Assembly (NCBI GenBank): GCA_033002965.1
Contig: JAURVB010004912.1
Span: 1 to 64,000, forward strand
DNA from: Piper betle
Lineage: Eukaryota > Streptophyta > Magnoliopsida > Piperales > Piperaceae
Direction: 5' to 3'
Length of the DNA stretch: 64,000 bases
Positions 60,413 through 64,000 of this stretch are shown one piece after another. A program made the position numbers and the translations under genes. The notes beneath the pieces are model-generated. The model saw only the letters and a list, made by a program, of their open reading frames with translations, was not told the DNA's origin and ran no database searches. Each line of letters starts with the position of its first letter. Positions within the stretch are counted from its first letter, which is position 1.

Positions 60413-62154
60413 TAGGGGTAGGCATCGATCGGCAGACATCGAACAAGTTATTGTCTGCGTCTGTCCAAAATTTTGTCAGACAAAACTTGTCCGACTTGTC
60501 CGTCGGGCCAGGACAATGTCCATGGACAGTCTAAAATTATATCCTAATTACTAACCCTAACCCTACTTACCAACATAATTTGTCGTCGTCATTGCCGCCT
60601 CAGCTGCCGGCCTCCCTCGCCCTCCCCTGCCATCCCCCAACCTCCCCCGCAGCCTTCTATCGCCGCCCTCCACCGACCTCTGCCGCCCTCCTCGTGGCCC
60701 TTTGTCTTTGCCCTCTTCCGCCCTCCCCCGACCTTCACCGCCCTCCCCCACCCTCCTCGCGGCCTTCTGTCGCCGACCTCCCCCTTCCTACTGTCGCCGC
60801 CCTCCGCCGCCCTCCGCCGACCTCCACCGCCCTCCTCGCGGCCTTCTGTCGCTGCCCTCCCCCTTCCTACTGTCGCCACCCTCCCCCGACCTCCACCGCC
60901 CTCCTCCGTCCTCCGCCACCCTCCCCCGCCCTCCTCCGTCCTCCATTGCCCTCCCCCGCCCTTCGCCACTGCCTCGACTCCGCCGCCGCTTGCCTCCGCT
61001 ACCCTACCTCCGCCACCTGCCTTTGCCGTTGCCTGCCTCTGCCAGATTGCCACCCTCTGCCTCTGCCGGACCGCTACTCTTTGCCGCCGTAGGTATAAGC
61101 TTTCTCCGTTTTGAATCAAAATGAGTAATACTTGATTATTTTGATGACGCCATGCTGATTATTTTATATTTTGGAAATACTTATAAGGTTAATAATTATA
61201 AAGTTAATGATAATTTATAATTGAATATAATACAAAAAAAATTATACTAACGAAATTGTGTAGTGTTTAAATTATAAAAATTTGTGCAATTGTTTGGTGA
61301 AGGAAGCTTGCATCTTGGAGGGAATAGGTACTAAATGCAAATTGATATATTTTTTTCAAAGATGGGTCATACAAATTCTTTATTAAATGTAAAGGAGCAA
61401 AGTGGAGGTGGAAAAGATAAAAAAATCGATTGCTAAAGAAAGAGAATTTATGGATGGTTCATTATCAAAAAAGAGGAAAATGACATCCGATATATGAGCC
61501 TATTTTGATAAAAAACATGAAAAGAATGGAACATCAGTTATTTGTCATTGCTGTGAAAAGAAATTTGAGGGAACAGGAAGTTATGGAACTATTTATTTAT
61601 GAAGGCATGTTGAAGGGAAATGTTATAATTTTAAAATGAAAAGGACAAAAAATATAAGTGGTGATATTGCGCAATAAATTTTCAAGACGGGAGTGAAAAA
61701 AATGGAGAAAATAAAATAGAAGTTTGGAAATTTGATCAAGGAAGAAGTAAATTAGAGTTGGCCGAGGCAATTATCTTACATGAGTATTCATTTTTAATTG
61801 TGGAACATGAAGGATTCAGAAGGTGGGTTAGTAACTTGCAACCATAATTAATGATGGTTTATAGGAGAATAATTACAAGAGATTGTCTTCGAATTTATGA
61901 AAAAGAGAAAAAAATGTGTAACTTGCAACCACAAGTTTATTGTATATTATGTTTTGTAATTTTCATAAAATATAATATTAGCATTAAAAATGTTAAAGGC
62001 ATTATTTTATTGATACAAAATATCAGACATTCGGTCGGTTGTTCGGTTGAACAAAAAAATGTCTATGTTTAGTTTGTTTTAATTTGGTCATATTCGGTCG
62101 GACATACTTCGGATGTCGGTCGGACATGGACATTCGGGCGTCCATGCCCACCCA
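60413..62154 (+). mobile_element. Decayed hAT element with BED-finger relic
   Basis: Ends TAGGGGTAGGCA and TGCCCACCCA are imperfect inverted repeats of a common plant hAT type. Inside, 60580-61090 is C/T-rich with a repeated CCTTCTGTCGCCG...CCTTCCTACTGTCGCC unit. 61495-61670 reads as a BED zinc finger (VICHCCEKKFEGTGSYG, then RHVEGKC) with in-frame stops, as found at the N-terminus of hAT transposases. The catalytic domain is gone. Confidence 0.6.
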
Positions 62155-63334
62155 TATTGGGAAACACATAAGAAGAATAAAGGATGGGGGAGACTAAATG
62201 GGTAGGGGACCTGTTACTGGTTTGACCATCTTGGTTCTAATTAGATCCGCTTGGATATTGACTGTTTCAATGATCTTGACTGAGACAGCTGTACACGTCT
62301 TTGTGTGGGTGTCGTCTTTGTGTGGGTGTCTACATTGAGATCTAGTTGCCCCACAAATTGAATAGACCCGGACCTGCGACCGCATCTGTGACCCATGTAC
62401 AACCTGAATTTGAATTAGCACACCAAAGTGGATAATTGCTCGTGTACTCCACTGATCTGTATTATTTTCAACTCTAATTAAACTGGCACAATGGTGAATT
62501 CTTTTGAGAGCACTACAAATCGAAGCTTTTAAGCATGTAAGGGTTAAATTATGTATGAAGTTGATTAAAGTGGCAAAATTACACTATTATGTGTAATTAA
62601 TGAAAAAATTAAAAATTAGTAGATTATGAGTACTAATTTCACTGCAAACTGATTTAAGGATTTAAGTTAAACCATAAGGAACTACGTAAAAAATTTCTAA
62701 TGATATTTTCTATTTCCATCGCACTATCTCTTTGTGTGGTAAGGGCGTCTTGATCCCACAGAACTCTCAAACCCGGGTTAGAAAGACGCGATCCGTTCGG
62801 GTGGACAATCCCACGCCCGAACAATATTACTATTTTCTTTAAACCTTGAATACATAACCGATAAATGATAAATAATTTTGAAATCCTAATTTTAACACTT
62901 TTCAAAAATTGAATGTTGCTTTCATATATATATATAAGATTTTTAAAATATAAAGAGATAACTAACATGATAGCTAGCGTATTGTGCAGCTTTTACGTCT
63001 ATTTTTTTAGCATATTAATAAAAAGAGTATAGAATTAGACGAAATTACTATGAATTGTGTAAGGATGAATTTCAATAATTTTTTTGAATTTAAATTAAAA
63101 TTTTGAATTATCATGAACAACCCTAAAATAAAGATTAAGCAAATCAAATTTTAATAAAAAGAATATAAAATTAGATAAAGTTACATGAGGTTGTCTCTAT
63201 TTTAAAAAAATTACACCATAAAAAAACTTTCGACGGTCGAAGAAATTTGCTTAAATAAGTTGCTTGAAAAAAATTAGGATAGATTATACATATAAGTAGG
63301 CACGGCATATTATCCAAAAATATAAGAATAAGGG
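62155..63334. other. Unassigned AT-rich DNA
   Basis: Includes a short tandem GTCTTTGTGTGGGTGTC at about 62299-62332. No gene recognised. Confidence 0.4.
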
Positions 63335-63370
63335 ATGAAAGATTTTAGGCAGTTATATATATATATATAC

Positions 63371-63610
63371 AAAAGGCGAGCTACGAGGGCTACCCCATTT
63401 TCTTTGGTTTATGGAACAGAAGCAGTTCTCCCGGCAGAAGTGGTAGTAGCCTCAGCAAGATTATCTCTAGCCCTGGAAGAGGGACTTGACAGGCTGAGTG
63501 AGCTGGAAACGGTAGAAGATCAAAGGGACAAGGCTGCCAAGAACACAACTCTTTACGAGGAAGAGGTAGCCCGCCTCTATAAGAAGACGGTGTGGCCCAG
63601 AAGTTTGTAG
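63371..63610 (+). pseudogene. Ty3/gypsy pol C-terminal fragment
   Basis: TPFSLVYGTEAVLPAEVVVAS is the typical conserved end of the Ty3/gypsy integrase region, followed by LEEGLDRLSELETVEDQRDKAA. About 75 codons, with no integrase core before it. Confidence 0.85.
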
Positions 63611-63661
63611 GGGACGATCACAAGGAGAGGTTCACCTTTCATGGGAGAAGAGGGACTTCTG

Positions 63662-64000
63662 TTGGTGGAAGGGGTGAGAGATTTTAAGAAAGAATTATTA
63701 TATTATAATTAGACATTATACCTATTAAGCATCTAGTTAGACAAACTATAATTTTATAGGCAAACTGGTACTATATGAGGAGACAAATTATAATAATTTG
63801 AATCACTTACTCCTCGTTAGCTAGAGTATTAATTTTTATTCTTTTTTATTAATAATTAAAAAAGAAAAGTCGATATTGTAAGAAAATTAAATTAAAAACT
63901 TTCCATGGGGACTTTTAGGCCCAGGGTTGCAGCCATTCAGATATCGAAAAGATTTTTCGAAAAATCGCCAAATTTCCGAAAAGAAGAGTACATGGTTACA
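63662..64000. repeat. Second copy of the PGIP 6 3' flank
   Basis: Similar to 46264-46635 without the (TA)n expansion. It continues to the window edge. Confidence 0.85.

Noticed and set aside
60580..61119. Pro/Ser-rich frame on the plus strand and Gly/Arg-rich frame on the minus strand
   Set aside because: Both come from the repeated CCTCCCC-type unit inside the decayed hAT element. No signal peptide or domain.

Overview
The window is nuclear DNA of a flowering plant. It has split genes with GT-AG introns, plant-type gene families, a Ty1/copia element, long LTRs of a second retrotransposon family, and many small non-autonomous DNA transposons. GC-rich first exons and GC-rich intronless leucine-rich-repeat genes in an AT-rich background lean toward a monocot, but I cannot name the species.

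Layout. 1-5.0 kb: an almost complete minus-strand Ty1/copia element with two LTRs that match over all 166 overlapping bases. 5.8-14.1 kb is the housekeeping part: a soluble epoxide hydrolase (minus, 5 exons), a nascent-polypeptide-associated complex alpha subunit (minus, 4 exons) and, divergent from it, a DUF7036-type membrane protein with a His/Pro-rich tail (plus, 5 exons). 15.4-48.0 kb is a cluster of polygalacturonase-inhibitor-like (PGIP) genes, all on the minus strand: intact copies at 15.4, 32.7 and 47.0 kb, a truncated copy at 27.1 kb, a small remnant at 34.6 kb and a frameshifted copy at 35.1 kb. The spacers between copies 1-2 and 2-3 are tandem duplicates of each other, each inflated by different insertions. 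A broken ALG11 (dolichol-linked oligosaccharide mannosyltransferase) gene lies at 39.1-41.6 kb, and a second, more truncated copy at 54.2-55.2 kb. From 48 kb on the sequence is mostly repeats: a duplicated PGIP promoter, a tandem duplication at 50.7-54.2 kb, LTR-like debris, a decayed hAT element with a BED-finger relic, and a Ty3/gypsy pol scrap. The last ~345 bases repeat the sequence found downstream of the 47-kb PGIP gene.

Mobile DNA explains most of the space. Five short hAT-type elements (19.3, 37.1, 41.8, 51.6, 52.4 kb) have CA...TG ends; four have perfect 8-bp target duplications and one a 6/8 match. Three ~3-kb elements (21.4, 29.7, 42.9 kb) look like solo LTRs of one family; the middle one has a perfect 5-bp target duplication. 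Tandem duplicates supply empty sites for one LTR and two hAT insertions.

The most unusual signal is a shared cassette. All five hAT elements and all three LTRs carry a dyad of form TTGACTCGA-N7-TCGAGTCAA, then exactly 17 bases, then GCCACC (GCCACT in one copy), with arm mismatches in individual copies but spacing that I counted as constant. The two element classes are otherwise unrelated. The arms contain inverted TTGACT, the WRKY W-box core. Their function is unknown.
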